This document shows, piece by piece, positions 23,535 to 31,281 of a stretch of 48,882 bases of DNA; the first letter of the stretch is position 1, and the number at the start of each line of letters is the position of its first letter. Source of the DNA: Prevotella sp. OH937_COT-195 (GTDB lineage Bacteria > Bacteroidota > Bacteroidia > Bacteroidales > Bacteroidaceae); the NCBI RefSeq assembly GCF_003932845.1, contig NZ_RQZH01000021.1, positions 1 through 48,882 on the forward strand. Reading direction: 5' to 3'. A program made the position numbers and the translations under genes. The notes beneath the pieces were generated by a model, which was given only the letters and a program-made list of their open reading frames with translations, was not told where the DNA came from and did not search any database.

Positions 23535-25967
23535 CTAAATATCTTCTTCGTCTGCATCGTCAAATATCCGTCTGAATGACTTTTGCACCCCGTAGATAGA
23601 TACGGCGTGTTTTGATACGCCCATACGTTCCCAACCGCTCATATCGTTCATTAGTTTACCAACCTTACGGGCTAAATACTTATACTCCTTATCTCCCATA
23701 TCGCGCCCTAAACGCTCGCAAATAAACTCGGCAGCGCATACTCTTTCGCGTATCTCCGTGCCTGTAGCATCGAGCGGGTCGGGGGCTGTTATGTAGGCGC
23801 GGCGGCGTTTCAAATCCCACGTCTGCCACTCTCCGGGTAACTTCATATCCAAATAACCGCGTAGCATATCTTTCATTGGGTCGTCGCTATCGTCGTTGTA
23901 CTCGGCTTGCTTCTGTCGTGCTTCGGCTTCAAGTTCGGCGGGCAAATAAAGCGTTTCACCCTGCCGCCAATACTCTACCGCCTCGGCCCAAAGTTGGTCG
24001 CGGTCGGCTATCAGGTCGGCTTTGAAATTGACGTGCTTTCGTAGGCTGCTATCTACTGCCATCACCCAAAAGCGGCGGTTTCCTGTGTCGCCTTTCAAAA
24101 AGAACATTTCGTTAGTGGTTCCGCAAAAAACGCATTGGCGTGGGTGTTTTTCTACTACCGTGCCGTATGCCGGTCTGTAAACATCATCTTGGCGGCTAAT
24201 GTAGGCTTTCACTTGCTCTACGTCGCTTCGTTTGATGCTGCCTAATTCGGGTAATTCAATCACCCAGCCACCGCGTGCTTGCTCCATGCCATTTTTGCCC
24301 TCCATTGTAACAAGACTATCGTTAAACCAATCACCGCCCATAACGCTAAATAAGGTGCTTTTTCCGATGCCCTCCGCTCCGGCAATAATCAGGCAATAAT
24401 CGTACTTACAACCGGGATTCATCACGCGAGCAACCGCCGCCGTAAAATGTTTACGTGTCATAGCGCGGTTAAGCGGTGTATCTTCCGCGCCTATATAGTC
24501 AATAATCAGCGTTTCAAGTCTGGGCGTACCGTCCCACGTTAGGCTATTCAGATACTCCCTTATCGGGTGTACTCTGTGGCGTGTCAGTACCGCGTCTTTA
24601 GCGTCTTTGATTTTGTCTTTGCCGGTTACGCCGTAATTTTCTTCAAGGTAGATACGCAAATTAGCATCGTCGCGGTTTCCCCATTGGGTTGCTTTATTAT
24701 CCCACGGCAAACCCTTTGTGACTAAATCAAAACCGCTAAATAGGTCGTGCCAAAGATGCCCTGCCAAAAGCGGGTCGTTTTCCAAAATGCAAATAATGTT
24801 CTTTGCTGTGGATTTTATCGCGCCTTTTCGGTCGTACTCCAAATTAGCCATCCAGTCGGTGTTAGATACTGCGCTATCTTCATCGTCGGGCAAATCCACG
24901 TCTGCAAAATCGCTCTCTGCGTCTGCCCTGCGCTCCTTTGTGAGTAGTACGCGCACGGTCTTATCGGCGGCGGCGAAATCTTGCATTTTCAGGTACGACG
25001 GCAAACGTGTAATGTCGGTTACTCTGGTACCCTCATCGTGAACGCCGAATTTGTGAATACGGCAAAGGTCGAAAGCGTTGCAAAGCTGCCTACTTGCCGG
25101 GTCTGTTTCGTGGTGGCTGTATGCAAATTTACCCTCGTAGCAAACCAAACCGCCCGCTACGCTGCCTAATTTGTAGGTGTAGCGTCCATCTGTAGCCGTT
25201 TTCTCGTAGGTGTCAGTCAGGAATTTGTCTATAACATCTTCTATCGTGTACGCGCGGCAAAACGCGCCTATAAGTCCGGGCTTTTCCAACGGGTCGCCCG
25301 CTTTCCTTATTTCGTGGGCTATAACGTCGCCCTCTCTGCTTGATACGGGCCACTCTGATACATCTTGGGGATTTACATAAGTAGCCAAAATTTCATCTAC
25401 ATTGCAAGCCGGGCCGTCCTGTACCTCAAATATATAATCACCGTCGCGGCTTGTGCTGGGCCAATAGAAAAGCCGTGATAATTGGTATGTCGTTATGTCG
25501 AATAGGTCTATACCAATCGCCGCTGCTATCTTTCTGCAAAGTGGCTCATATTCGGCGGTCTTTACGTTTCGGCTTAGTGGGAAAACAAGTCGGTAGCGCG
25601 GTTTGTCTGCCGTGTGTTTGTGGGTGCTGTATAGCATCGCGGCAAAGTCAAACTGCAACGTGAAATCATCCCACACGTTAGCCGTTCCGTAGTCAATATC
25701 GAGCGTTGCCACACTTCGCCACATCACGTTAGCGGTTTTTCTGGTGCCGCCTGAAAGATACCCCCCGACGAAACCGCCAACATCTTTAATGTCGCTTTGT
25801 TCCTCGCGGGTCATTTTCAAATACTCTTTCACGCTTTCGCCTGTCCGTTTCGTTTCTTGGCATCGGGCTACTAACTCGCTCCACTTCCATTTTTTATTTT
25901 TCCACTTTTTAGATAGGCGGCTGTGGGCTGTCGCTATATCCAAAGTGAAATCGTTTACCAACTTCAT
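23535..25967 (-). CDS. Primase-polymerase/superfamily 3 helicase (VirE-type)
   Basis: An 810-residue replication initiator. The N-terminal primase half contains the metal-binding DID at residues 90-92 (VATLDIDYG) and YSTHKHTADKPRYRLVFPLS (about 113-132), matching archaeo-eukaryotic primase motifs. The C-terminal half is a virulence-associated-E type helicase with Walker A GAEGIGKST (530-538), Walker B in GWVIELPELGSI, and sensor FCGTTNE then GNRRFWVM. It probably opens the adjacent iteron origin and primes synthesis. It overlaps the small gene upstream by four bases. Confidence 0.92.
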   Translation of the reverse strand: MKLVNDFTLDIATAHSRLSKKWKNKKWKWSELVARCQETKRTGESVKEYLKMTREEQSDIKDVGGFVGGYLSGGTRKTANVMWRSVATLDIDYGTANVWDDFTLQFDFAAMLYSTHKHTADKPRYRLVFPLSRNVKTAEYEPLCRKIAAAIGIDLFDITTYQLSRLFYWPSTSRDGDYIFEVQDGPACNVDEILATYVNPQDVSEWPVSSREGDVIAHEIRKAGDPLEKPGLIGAFCRAYTIEDVIDKFLTDTYEKTATDGRYTYKLGSVAGGLVCYEGKFAYSHHETDPASRQLCNAFDLCRIHKFGVHDEGTRVTDITRLPSYLKMQDFAAADKTVRVLLTKERRADAESDFADVDLPDDEDSAVSNTDWMANLEYDRKGAIKSTAKNIICILENDPLLAGHLWHDLFSGFDLVTKGLPWDNKATQWGNRDDANLRIYLEENYGVTGKDKIKDAKDAVLTRHRVHPIREYLNSLTWDGTPRLETLIIDYIGAEDTPLNRAMTRKHFTAAVARVMNPGCKYDYCLIIAGAEGIGKSTLFSVMGGDWFNDSLVTMEGKNGMEQARGGWVIELPELGSIKRSDVEQVKAYISRQDDVYRPAYGTVVEKHPRQCVFCGTTNEMFFLKGDTGNRRFWVMAVDSSLRKHVNFKADLIADRDQLWAEAVEYWRQGETLYLPAELEAEARQKQAEYNDDSDDPMKDMLRGYLDMKLPGEWQTWDLKRRRAYITAPDPLDATGTEIRERVCAAEFICERLGRDMGDKEYKYLARKVGKLMNDMSGWERMGVSKHAVSIYGVQKSFRRIFDDADEEDI

Positions 25968-26176
25968 ACGCCCTTACATTTATTGAGTACATTGGTAAAA
26001 TGCTGTATGTGCTGTGGCTCTGTGCTGATTGTTACCAATCTTTCGCCCTTTGCCGCTTTTTGCACTCTCGCTTCAAACGGTGTTTCCTCTGATTCCAAAA
26101 CATCGTATATGCGTTTTAGGCTGTCGGCTTTCAAAACCGCCGCCGTATTCTCTGTGTATTTTTTTTCTTCTGCCAT
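25964..26176 (-). CDS. Hypothetical 70-residue protein
   Basis: A small charged protein (MAEEKKYTENTAAVLKADSL ... FTNVLNKCKGV) whose stop overlaps the primase-helicase start by four bases. It lies four bases after the methyltransferase C-terminal part. It appears helical with no membrane segment. Coupling to the primase gene suggests a replication accessory role, but no family is recognised. Confidence 0.7.
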   Translation of the reverse strand: MAEEKKYTENTAAVLKADSLKRIYDVLESEETPFEARVQKAAKGERLVTISTEPQHIQHFTNVLNKCKGV

Positions 26177-26180
26177 ACGC

Positions 26181-26834
26181 TTACTTTTTTAATCTGTCAG
26201 GCAAAAACGAAAATATGTGTTTGATAACCTCAACCGTCCAACCATTACCCAACATCTTGTATTGCTGTGTTTCTGATACGTTCCACTTATACCACGTTGG
26301 GATAGTCTGTAAGCGGGCGCACTCTGTCGGCGTTAGTCGCCTTATCCGTATTGCGGCGGTTACATCCTCCCCCGCCAATATGCTAATAGTTCTACCACCG
26401 TGTCCGTTCATCAATGCCGGGGCCTGTCCGTCGGTATCGTACACCCTGTTTTGCTGATAGGGTTGTGTGCCGCCGCTTTCCCGGCTTGGGTTAAGTTGTC
26501 TTACACTATCTTCTTTCATTGTCACTACTAAATTATTTTGTTCCCACGCATTAACGGATAGGGTGGGCGATTTGTCGGTGTGCAAACCACCCTTGTTCGC
26601 TCCGCGTGGTCGCTGTAATATCAAGTTGTCTTTTGCAACCGTCGTTAGACAATTCGTCTTACCTACTTCCGGGGCTGACTCTAATTTCGGCTGCTCACCT
26701 CGGTAGGTTCTGCCGCGTTGTGCTACGCAAATCAAATCCATATCACTTTGGTAACTCTTGGTAGATAGGCAATTTGCTTTACCCTGATTCGGTGAGATTC
26801 TGCCTTTGTAATCCATCTTTACAAAATCTTTCAT
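26181..26834 (-). CDS. C-terminal part of a split cytosine-5 DNA methyltransferase
   Basis: A 217-residue protein holding the target-recognition region and the last conserved motifs of a C5 methyltransferase: motif IX RRLTPTECARLQTIP (164-178) and motif X YKMLGNGWTVEVI (192-204). Repeated modules precede these (GKANCLSTKSYQSDMDLI, GKTNCLTTVAKDNLIL, SPTLSVNAWEQNNLV). It is in the +1 frame relative to the N-terminal gene, overlapping it by 56 bases. Two stop codons (TAG TAG) lie in its own frame just before the ATG, so it must restart or be reached by a shift in the short A-rich overlap. Without it the N-terminal part lacks motifs IX-X and should be inactive. Confidence 0.85.
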   Translation of the reverse strand: MKDFVKMDYKGRISPNQGKANCLSTKSYQSDMDLICVAQRGRTYRGEQPKLESAPEVGKTNCLTTVAKDNLILQRPRGANKGGLHTDKSPTLSVNAWEQNNLVVTMKEDSVRQLNPSRESGGTQPYQQNRVYDTDGQAPALMNGHGGRTISILAGEDVTAAIRIRRLTPTECARLQTIPTWYKWNVSETQQYKMLGNGWTVEVIKHIFSFLPDRLKK

Positions 26835-27639
26835 TTTCTACTACAACTAAATCGTATATACTTTTGCCGCCTACTTGTAGCGCGTTCATCTTCTCCCCCC
26901 CCCGTCGGGGCTTAATTCCGAAACCGTTACCGGCTTCTTTGTTCCGCTCTCTGTGGGCTAACAGATTTTGCACTACTTCATCTTTAAGGTAATAGCGTTC
27001 CGGCACTTCATCTTCTAATATGTGCTTTAGCAAAATACCTCTGTCTTTCGGTTGTGGTATTGCGCTGTCAGGCGGTGCAAACATCGTACTTTGAAATGTC
27101 TTTATATTCGTCCAATAGATGCGCTTTCTAACTTGTGCTGACACTAACGCCGAATTGATATGTATGCCCCTAACGCCTATTGCCTGGTTAATCACTTCTT
27201 CCCATTGCTTACCCATTTCCACATTTTCAAGCAAAAAGTAAACATCGGGGTTTTGTTCTCTGACTTGGTGTAAGATTCTGATATACTCCCAAAATAGGTA
27301 ACTTTGCCCCTCAAACTCAAAGCCGCCCTGTTTTAACTCCAAATAACGGGATAGGGTAACAACCTTTTCGTTTGTGGTTGTACTCATACCTACACGTTTA
27401 CCGGCGAAACTGAACGATTGGCACGGGCTACCGCCTATAAGTAGGTCGATGTGTCCTAAAATTCTTGCGTCAATATCTCGCACGTCGCCTAACTGCACCG
27501 TATCGGGAAAATTAAGCATCGTGTTTTGTATCGCGTACTTATCTACTTCGCTTGCGTAGTATTTTTCAATCGTTACGCCCATATCGCGTAAAGCGATTTG
27601 CCCGCAACTCATACCGTCGAATAAACTTAATACAATCAT
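26779..27639 (-). CDS. N-terminal part of a split cytosine-5 DNA methyltransferase
   Basis: A 286-residue protein with motif I LSLFDGMSCGQIAL (4-17), motif IV GGSPCQSFSFAGKR with catalytic Cys73, motif VI ENV (138-140), and motif VIII QVRKRIYW (169-176). The frame ends in KDGLQRQNLTESG before motifs IX-X, which are encoded by the next gene. The layout matches two-subunit enzymes such as M.AquI, where alpha and beta overlap at the same point. A G9 tract in codons 246-249 could switch expression. It overlaps the DndC-like gene by four bases. Likely roles are protection from host restriction or regulation of phage DNA. Confidence 0.9.
   Translation of the reverse strand: MIVLSLFDGMSCGQIALRDMGVTIEKYYASEVDKYAIQNTMLNFPDTVQLGDVRDIDARILGHIDLLIGGSPCQSFSFAGKRVGMSTTTNEKVVTLSRYLELKQGGFEFEGQSYLFWEYIRILHQVREQNPDVYFLLENVEMGKQWEEVINQAIGVRGIHINSALVSAQVRKRIYWTNIKTFQSTMFAPPDSAIPQPKDRGILLKHILEDEVPERYYLKDEVVQNLLAHRERNKEAGNGFGIKPRRGGEKMNALQVGGKSIYDLVVVENERFCKDGLQRQNLTESG
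26895..26903. repeat. G9 homopolymer in the cytosine methyltransferase
   Basis: Nine consecutive C on the plus strand (G on the coding strand) code RRGG near residues 246-249. One-base slippage would end the alpha part before the overlap with the beta part. Confidence 0.85.
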
Positions 27640-28544
27640 AAGCCGTTAATTTCTTCGTCACTAAATAATTTGTACTGCTTTTTGTTTTCGGCATACCATT
27701 GTTTGATACCCTTTTTGCTTACCCACCATCTGAACACCTCGGCATCGGTTAGGTCGGTGTAACAATTCATATAGCCGTTTTCGCGTAGCCTGTGGATAGT
27801 TCGCATTATCAGGGCTTTGTATTTTGGGTAATCCCCCCCCTGCCTTGCTATTTCCTTTTGGCTTGCCATCGGGCAAAACAAACACCCAATACGCCGCCAA
27901 CCTCTATCGTATAACTCGCAATGATTTACTTTGGCTACATTATTGAGGAAATACCAAACATCGGCTTCGCTCCAATCTATAATCGGGTTAATTACGATTT
28001 TGTCATTTCCTCTAACACATTGTACGCCCTCAACCTCTTTTGTTCGCGTGAACTGGTCGAATTGCTCTAAAGTGCCGGTAAACTTATCATCTTTACGGCG
28101 GGTTAGTATTTCGGCTTCGTTTCTGTGGCTTCGTTGCACGGATTCCGCACGGCGTACCCCTGTAAGCGTTACCGTTCCCGCGCCCTTTGTTTCTTTCAAA
28201 ACTGCACAACAAAACCGCATTGGCATAGTAGGTAGTGCTTTCTTCTTCAAACAAAGTTGTGCAAAAGTCATTTCGGACCTATCCACGAAAACGCTTGGAT
28301 AGTTGGCACGGATAAACCGCACTAACTCCGGCGGGTCTAACGTGGTAAGGCTGTAATGTGCTTCAAACTTCACGCCCGCCAACTCTGTAACGTGGTAAAG
28401 TGCTTGGCTGTCTTTGCCGCCACTAAAAGCCAAATAAAAGCCTTTATCGTAGTAGCGTAATGCCAATGCCTCGGACTTCTGCAAAAGTTCGATGCTGTGA
28501 CTTAATTTAGCGTCAAAGTTGGCGGGCTTGTGTAATATTTTCAT
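27636..28544 (-). CDS. PAPS reductase/DndC-like ATP-pyrophosphatase
   Basis: A 302-residue enzyme of the adenine nucleotide alpha hydrolase fold. The PP-loop YLAFSGGKDSQAL (SGGKDS at 41-46) binds ATP. Cys pairs at 112-113 (RFCCAVLKE) and 221-224 (GCLFCPM) suggest an iron-sulfur cluster as in DndC. Phages often carry such genes, some near DNA methyltransferases. Here it sits between the sliding clamp and the cytosine methyltransferase in one operon. No DndA, B, D or E is present, so classical phosphorothioation is not expected from this locus alone. Nucleotide or tRNA thiolation, or a sulfate-assimilation role in the host, remain possible. Confidence 0.85.
   Translation of the reverse strand: MKILHKPANFDAKLSHSIELLQKSEALALRYYDKGFYLAFSGGKDSQALYHVTELAGVKFEAHYSLTTLDPPELVRFIRANYPSVFVDRSEMTFAQLCLKKKALPTMPMRFCCAVLKETKGAGTVTLTGVRRAESVQRSHRNEAEILTRRKDDKFTGTLEQFDQFTRTKEVEGVQCVRGNDKIVINPIIDWSEADVWYFLNNVAKVNHCELYDRGWRRIGCLFCPMASQKEIARQGGDYPKYKALIMRTIHRLRENGYMNCYTDLTDAEVFRWWVSKKGIKQWYAENKKQYKLFSDEEINGL
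27833..27840. repeat. G8 homopolymer in the DndC-like gene
   Basis: Eight consecutive G on the coding strand within the codons for RQGGDYPKY, between the CxxC motif and the C-terminus. A shift would remove the last 65 residues or so. Confidence 0.8.
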
Positions 28545-28550
28545 ATGGCA

Positions 28551-29747
28551 TCAGTCTTTAAGTAACATTGGCATTATAAGCATCGTTAATTCTTCGCTAT
28601 CCGGCTGCGGCTTGGGTGCTATGATAACCGCCCGCAATGCGTCCACGATGCTAAACGTAACATCAGGCGCGGTTAGGTTTTTGAGGATAGACAACAAAGA
28701 CGGTATTTTGAAACCTATACGGAATTTGCCACCGTCGTATTGGCACGGTATCTTCTCGTCTGCCTTTGTTTCAAAATCCACGTCCTCTACTGCCATACCC
28801 ATAAAGCCGGGTGTTAGCGTAACGGTAACTAACATTGAACTATTATTAGCAAAATGTATCAGGCGTTCAAACGATTTTATCAGGGCTTGGCGATTTACGC
28901 TAAAGTCGAAACTAAAGCGGGTTGGTATCACGCTTTGATAGTTCGGGTATTTGCCGTTTATCGGTCTAAACACGATGCGCACACCGTCCATATAGATAGC
29001 ACACACTGCGGCGGGTACTTCCTCTTTGCTGTTGGGGTCTTGGGGTATGTACTCGTTGAACGCCATTTCGATAAAGCCGGTTTTCGGTGTAATGGCTTGC
29101 AGTATGCTAACCACTTGGCGCGGCATTACCATATCTACCGGGCTTTCACACTCTAAGATTGGGCGTTTACGGATTCGTGCTAAACGGTGTCCGTCTAACG
29201 CTACAAAGTCGGTAAACTCTTTTGTAAAGCGGAAACATACGCCATTCATAACTGGGCGAAATTGGTCGTCGGCTACTGCGAAATCGCACCGATTAAGGAT
29301 TGAGCGTAAGCCGGGGGCCTCAAACTTCAACGTGTACGCTGTTGCGTGGCCAATCATCGGCTCTTTAAGTGTGTCGAATATCGTAACATTACCATCCAAC
29401 GGAAAAGCAAAACTGCCTATTGAATGGGTAACGATAATCTGATATTCCAAAACCTCGACTTGCAGATTTTGGCTTTCAAGCGTCTTAATGGCTCGTAGGA
29501 ATGGGCGGGCCTCAACTGCAAATGCCTTTTTCTCTGCGTTAGGGTTGCCGATACTTACTGCCTCGCTCATAAACACTTCTAAATCGGTGGCTTTGATTGT
29601 GAGTTGGTCGTAATCAGCATCAAACACAAAGCATTGGTAAACGCTGTTACCTCTAACGGTGTTGTTTGCTTTCTTGGCGGTCGCTACGCCGTAACTGATA
29701 CGCTGTAAAGCCGCAAGCAATATGTTTCTATCTATGTGAAAAATCAT
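28551..29747 (-). CDS. dnaN: Phage-encoded DNA polymerase sliding clamp
   Basis: A 398-residue protein with three repeated clamp domains as in bacterial beta clamps. Characteristic pieces are the N-terminal FHIDRNILLAALQRI, the domain 2 segment YTLKFEAPGLRSILNRCDFAV then FRPVMNGVCFRF with DGHRLARI, and a C-terminal MLIMPML strand. It should form a dimeric ring around DNA and tether the phage family A polymerase encoded 2 kb upstream. Phages mostly borrow the host clamp, so an own copy is notable. It lies six bases after the start of the DndC-like gene's leader and shares four bases with the small gene upstream. Confidence 0.9.
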   Translation of the reverse strand: MIFHIDRNILLAALQRISYGVATAKKANNTVRGNSVYQCFVFDADYDQLTIKATDLEVFMSEAVSIGNPNAEKKAFAVEARPFLRAIKTLESQNLQVEVLEYQIIVTHSIGSFAFPLDGNVTIFDTLKEPMIGHATAYTLKFEAPGLRSILNRCDFAVADDQFRPVMNGVCFRFTKEFTDFVALDGHRLARIRKRPILECESPVDMVMPRQVVSILQAITPKTGFIEMAFNEYIPQDPNSKEEVPAAVCAIYMDGVRIVFRPINGKYPNYQSVIPTRFSFDFSVNRQALIKSFERLIHFANNSSMLVTVTLTPGFMGMAVEDVDFETKADEKIPCQYDGGKFRIGFKIPSLLSILKNLTAPDVTFSIVDALRAVIIAPKPQPDSEELTMLIMPMLLKD

Positions 29748-29944
29748 ACATCTAAAGTTTTAGTGAACAAATTAAGTTGCTTCGGATATTCCACCGTTAG
29801 CGGGTTGGTGTAGGGTCGCTTTCCGGGTTTGGTCTTAACCAATCGGGCGCGGATAGCGTCGGCATTTTCGCGGCTGCAAGGTGGTGAAATTATTTGCTGT
29901 TCTCCTGTTAGTCGGTTAATCGCTGTAACACAATATCGTTTCAT
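29744..29944 (-). CDS. Hypothetical 66-residue protein
   Basis: A small basic protein MKRYCVTAINRLTGEQQIIS followed by a helix (SRENADAIRARLVKTKPGKR) and a C-terminal QLNLFTKTLDV. The last segment resembles a clamp-binding peptide (QLNLF, close to the QLxLF consensus), which fits its place directly before the sliding clamp gene with a four-base overlap. ATG at 29944 is chosen because the upstream in-frame extension overlaps the preceding Cys-rich gene. Clamp binding is inferred only. Confidence 0.65.
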   Translation of the reverse strand: MKRYCVTAINRLTGEQQIISPPCSRENADAIRARLVKTKPGKRPYTNPLTVEYPKQLNLFTKTLDV

Positions 29945-29946
29945 AG

Positions 29947-30096
29947 TCAGGGCCTCCAAATTCTGTAATACCGCCAATCTATGCAGCCGTGTGCACACTC
30001 GCAAACCAAACAGCCCGATACGGCACAAGTTCCGTAGCCTGGTGTATCATCATCGGGCGTGTAGGCTATGCAAGTGCGGCACAATGCTACTTTCAT
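29947..30096 (-). CDS. Cysteine-rich 49-residue protein
   Basis: A short gene: MKVALCRTCIAYTPDDDTPG, then YGTCAVSGCLVCECAHGCID, then WRYYRIWRP. Seven Cys and one His form CxxC, CxxxxC, CxxCxC and HxC spacing, suited to a zinc or iron-sulfur site. It begins one base after the stop of the broken frame at 30098-30211 and ends two bases before the next ATG, so it belongs to the operon. Function is unknown; a small adaptor or inhibitor is plausible. Confidence 0.7.
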   Translation of the reverse strand: MKVALCRTCIAYTPDDDTPGYGTCAVSGCLVCECAHGCIDWRYYRIWRP

Positions 30097-30097
30097 T

Positions 30098-30211
30098 TTA
30101 CGGTATTGTTTTGTTGGTTACTGACTTGCTCTCCCCCCCCGTGTGGTTAGCGTATTCCGGGAATAATTCGCCCTACACCCATTGGCGATGTTTATTGCTG
30201 TCGTTATTCAT
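30098..30211 (-). pseudogene. Small gene with an in-frame TAG and a G8 tract
   Basis: The frame starts with ATG overlapping the previous stop (ATGAATAA) and reads MNNDSNKHRQWV, then TAG, then GELFPEYANHTGGESKSVTN and stops one base before the Cys-rich gene. Perfect operon spacing at both ends suggests the whole 37-codon frame was one gene, now interrupted by an amber codon (30175-30173). A G8 run (30133-30140) lies in the second half. Other genes here stop with TAG, so recoding is unlikely. Confidence 0.45.
30133..30140. repeat. G8 homopolymer in the broken small gene
   Basis: Eight G on the minus strand in the HTGGESK codons. It is the fourth G8-G9 tract in the prophage. Confidence 0.75.
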
Positions 30212-30479
30212 CTTCTCTACTCTCCAACTTTTTACACAATTCCTTTGCACGTTTCAGGATATACGGGCGCGTGTCGCCGTCCGATATATCGCAACTTTCA
30301 CTAACAAGCGTTACCCAAAACCATGCTACTTTTACTTCTACCTTGACGATAAAGTACACCGGCAAATCGTCCGTCGGGCCGTAGTTCGTTTCAAAGTCGT
30401 TAGGTAACGTAATGTGCTGCAAGCCCCGTACTTCTTCCACGATGCGCACACGCCGGCTATATCTGTTTATTATCTTCAT
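30204..30479 (-). CDS. Hypothetical 91-residue protein
   Basis: A small protein MKIINRYSRRVRIVEEVRGL with beta strands (VYFIVKVEVKVAWFWVTLVS) and a C-terminal helix (RPYILKRAKELCKKLESRED). It starts 18 bases left of a strong GAAA-loop hairpin and is probably the first gene after the lectin-fold gene. No family is recognised and no signal peptide is present. Confidence 0.65.
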   Translation of the reverse strand: MKIINRYSRRVRIVEEVRGLQHITLPNDFETNYGPTDDLPVYFIVKVEVKVAWFWVTLVSESCDISDGDTRPYILKRAKELCKKLESREDE

Positions 30480-30496
30480 ATTTCTTGCTTTGTTAT

Positions 30497-30514
30497 GCCC
30501 GCCTTTCGGCGGGC
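30497..30514 (-). other. GAAA-loop hairpin downstream of the lectin-fold gene
   Basis: On the coding strand GCCCGCC-GAAA-GGCGGGC forms a perfect 7-bp GC stem with a GAAA tetraloop, 32 bases after the stop codon. The absence of a U-run makes it a poor terminator. Its size, loop and position resemble the hairpin found just downstream of diversity-generating retroelement targets. Confidence 0.6.
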
Positions 30515-30545
30515 TAAAGTTTAATAACTAAAGATTAAGAACTAA

Positions 30546-31247
30546 CTAACTAATAAATGCTGAAACGGCCCTAACTCGATAGGTGTCCGAAGCCTTAGTA
30601 GTGTAGTTGTTGGCGTAGCCGTTGTTGAGGATCAGAAACCAGGCGTAGGGCGCGCTGCACTCGGTAGATGTCCAATACCAATCGTCGGCAATCTCTGTAC
30701 CGCCCACAAATGCCAAAGCCTTGTTAATGGTACGGCAATTCAGGAATACAAAGTACAATTCGCCTAAACTCGGAATATACCAACCATCAGGCAAAGTAAT
30801 TTCGCCGTTAAGTCCGATTTCCTTTAGATGCTCCGTGTTGGCTTTACCGTTCCAATCTGCAACAGCATCTAAATACGTGTTAATGTAGCCGCCGTAATTG
30901 GTAGTGTCTTTGTTGGCGGTTAGTGTGATTTCTTTGCTGTCGGCTTCGTCGTTAAGTGCAACCATTACTGATTTGCTGCCCCACTTAACACCAATACCGA
31001 TGCAAGCGGCGCAATCGTCGGCGTTGTTGTCGCCGGTAAACAGAACGTGCCTACCACCGTCCAATACCAAATAAATACCGTCCGGCTCTTGGTCGGCTGC
31101 TACTACTGTGCCCGCCTGTGGCTGTGGCGTTGTTTCGTTCTCTGCCAAAAACTCGTAAGCCTTACGGCAAAAATCTACGGTTTCGGGCTTCTCGATGTTT
31201 GCAAACTCTTTCAAAAGTTGCAACTTTACTTCTTGTTTTTCTGTCAT
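30546..31247 (-). CDS. DUF1566/Lcl-like C-type-lectin-fold protein, candidate retroelement target
   Basis: A 233-residue protein. The N-terminus is a charged helix (residues 1-40) then a Gln/Pro linker. From about residue 78 a DUF1566/Lcl-type domain follows: LPDGWYIPSLGELYFVF (152-168), IADDWYWTSTECSAPYAWF (186-204) and YRVRAVSAFIS at the end. Proteins of this fold present variable residues near the C-terminus and include known targets of diversity-generating retroelements in Bacteroides. The last 40 codons are strongly enriched in NNC codons. There is no signal peptide, and it is in the early, not the tail, operon. It could be a cytoplasmic binding protein or a virion decoration. Confidence 0.75.
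   Translation of the reverse strand: MTEKQEVKLQLLKEFANIEKPETVDFCRKAYEFLAENETTPQPQAGTVVAADQEPDGIYLVLDGGRHVLFTGDNNADDCAACIGIGVKWGSKSVMVALNDEADSKEITLTANKDTTNYGGYINTYLDAVADWNGKANTEHLKEIGLNGEITLPDGWYIPSLGELYFVFLNCRTINKALAFVGGTEIADDWYWTSTECSAPYAWFLILNNGYANNYTTKASDTYRVRAVSAFIS
30564..30683 (-). repeat. Candidate variable repeat (NNC-rich segment)
   Basis: Residues 189-228 use AAC AAC, TAC, GCC, AAC AAC, TAC and other NNC codons in 17 of 40 positions. This is the pattern expected where adenines of AAC codons in a template repeat were randomised. No template copy exists in this window. Confidence 0.4.
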
Positions 31248-31281
31248 AACTTTACTTTTTTAAGATGTTATTAAACAGTGC

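Noticed and set aside
27661..27900. Alternative frame of 79 codons inside the DndC-like gene
   Set aside because: It is a shifted frame of a gene with all motifs intact in the long frame.
29829..30407. Plus-strand ORF of 192 codons
   Set aside because: Antisense to three early genes with tight operon spacing; hydrophobic and Arg-rich shadow sequence.
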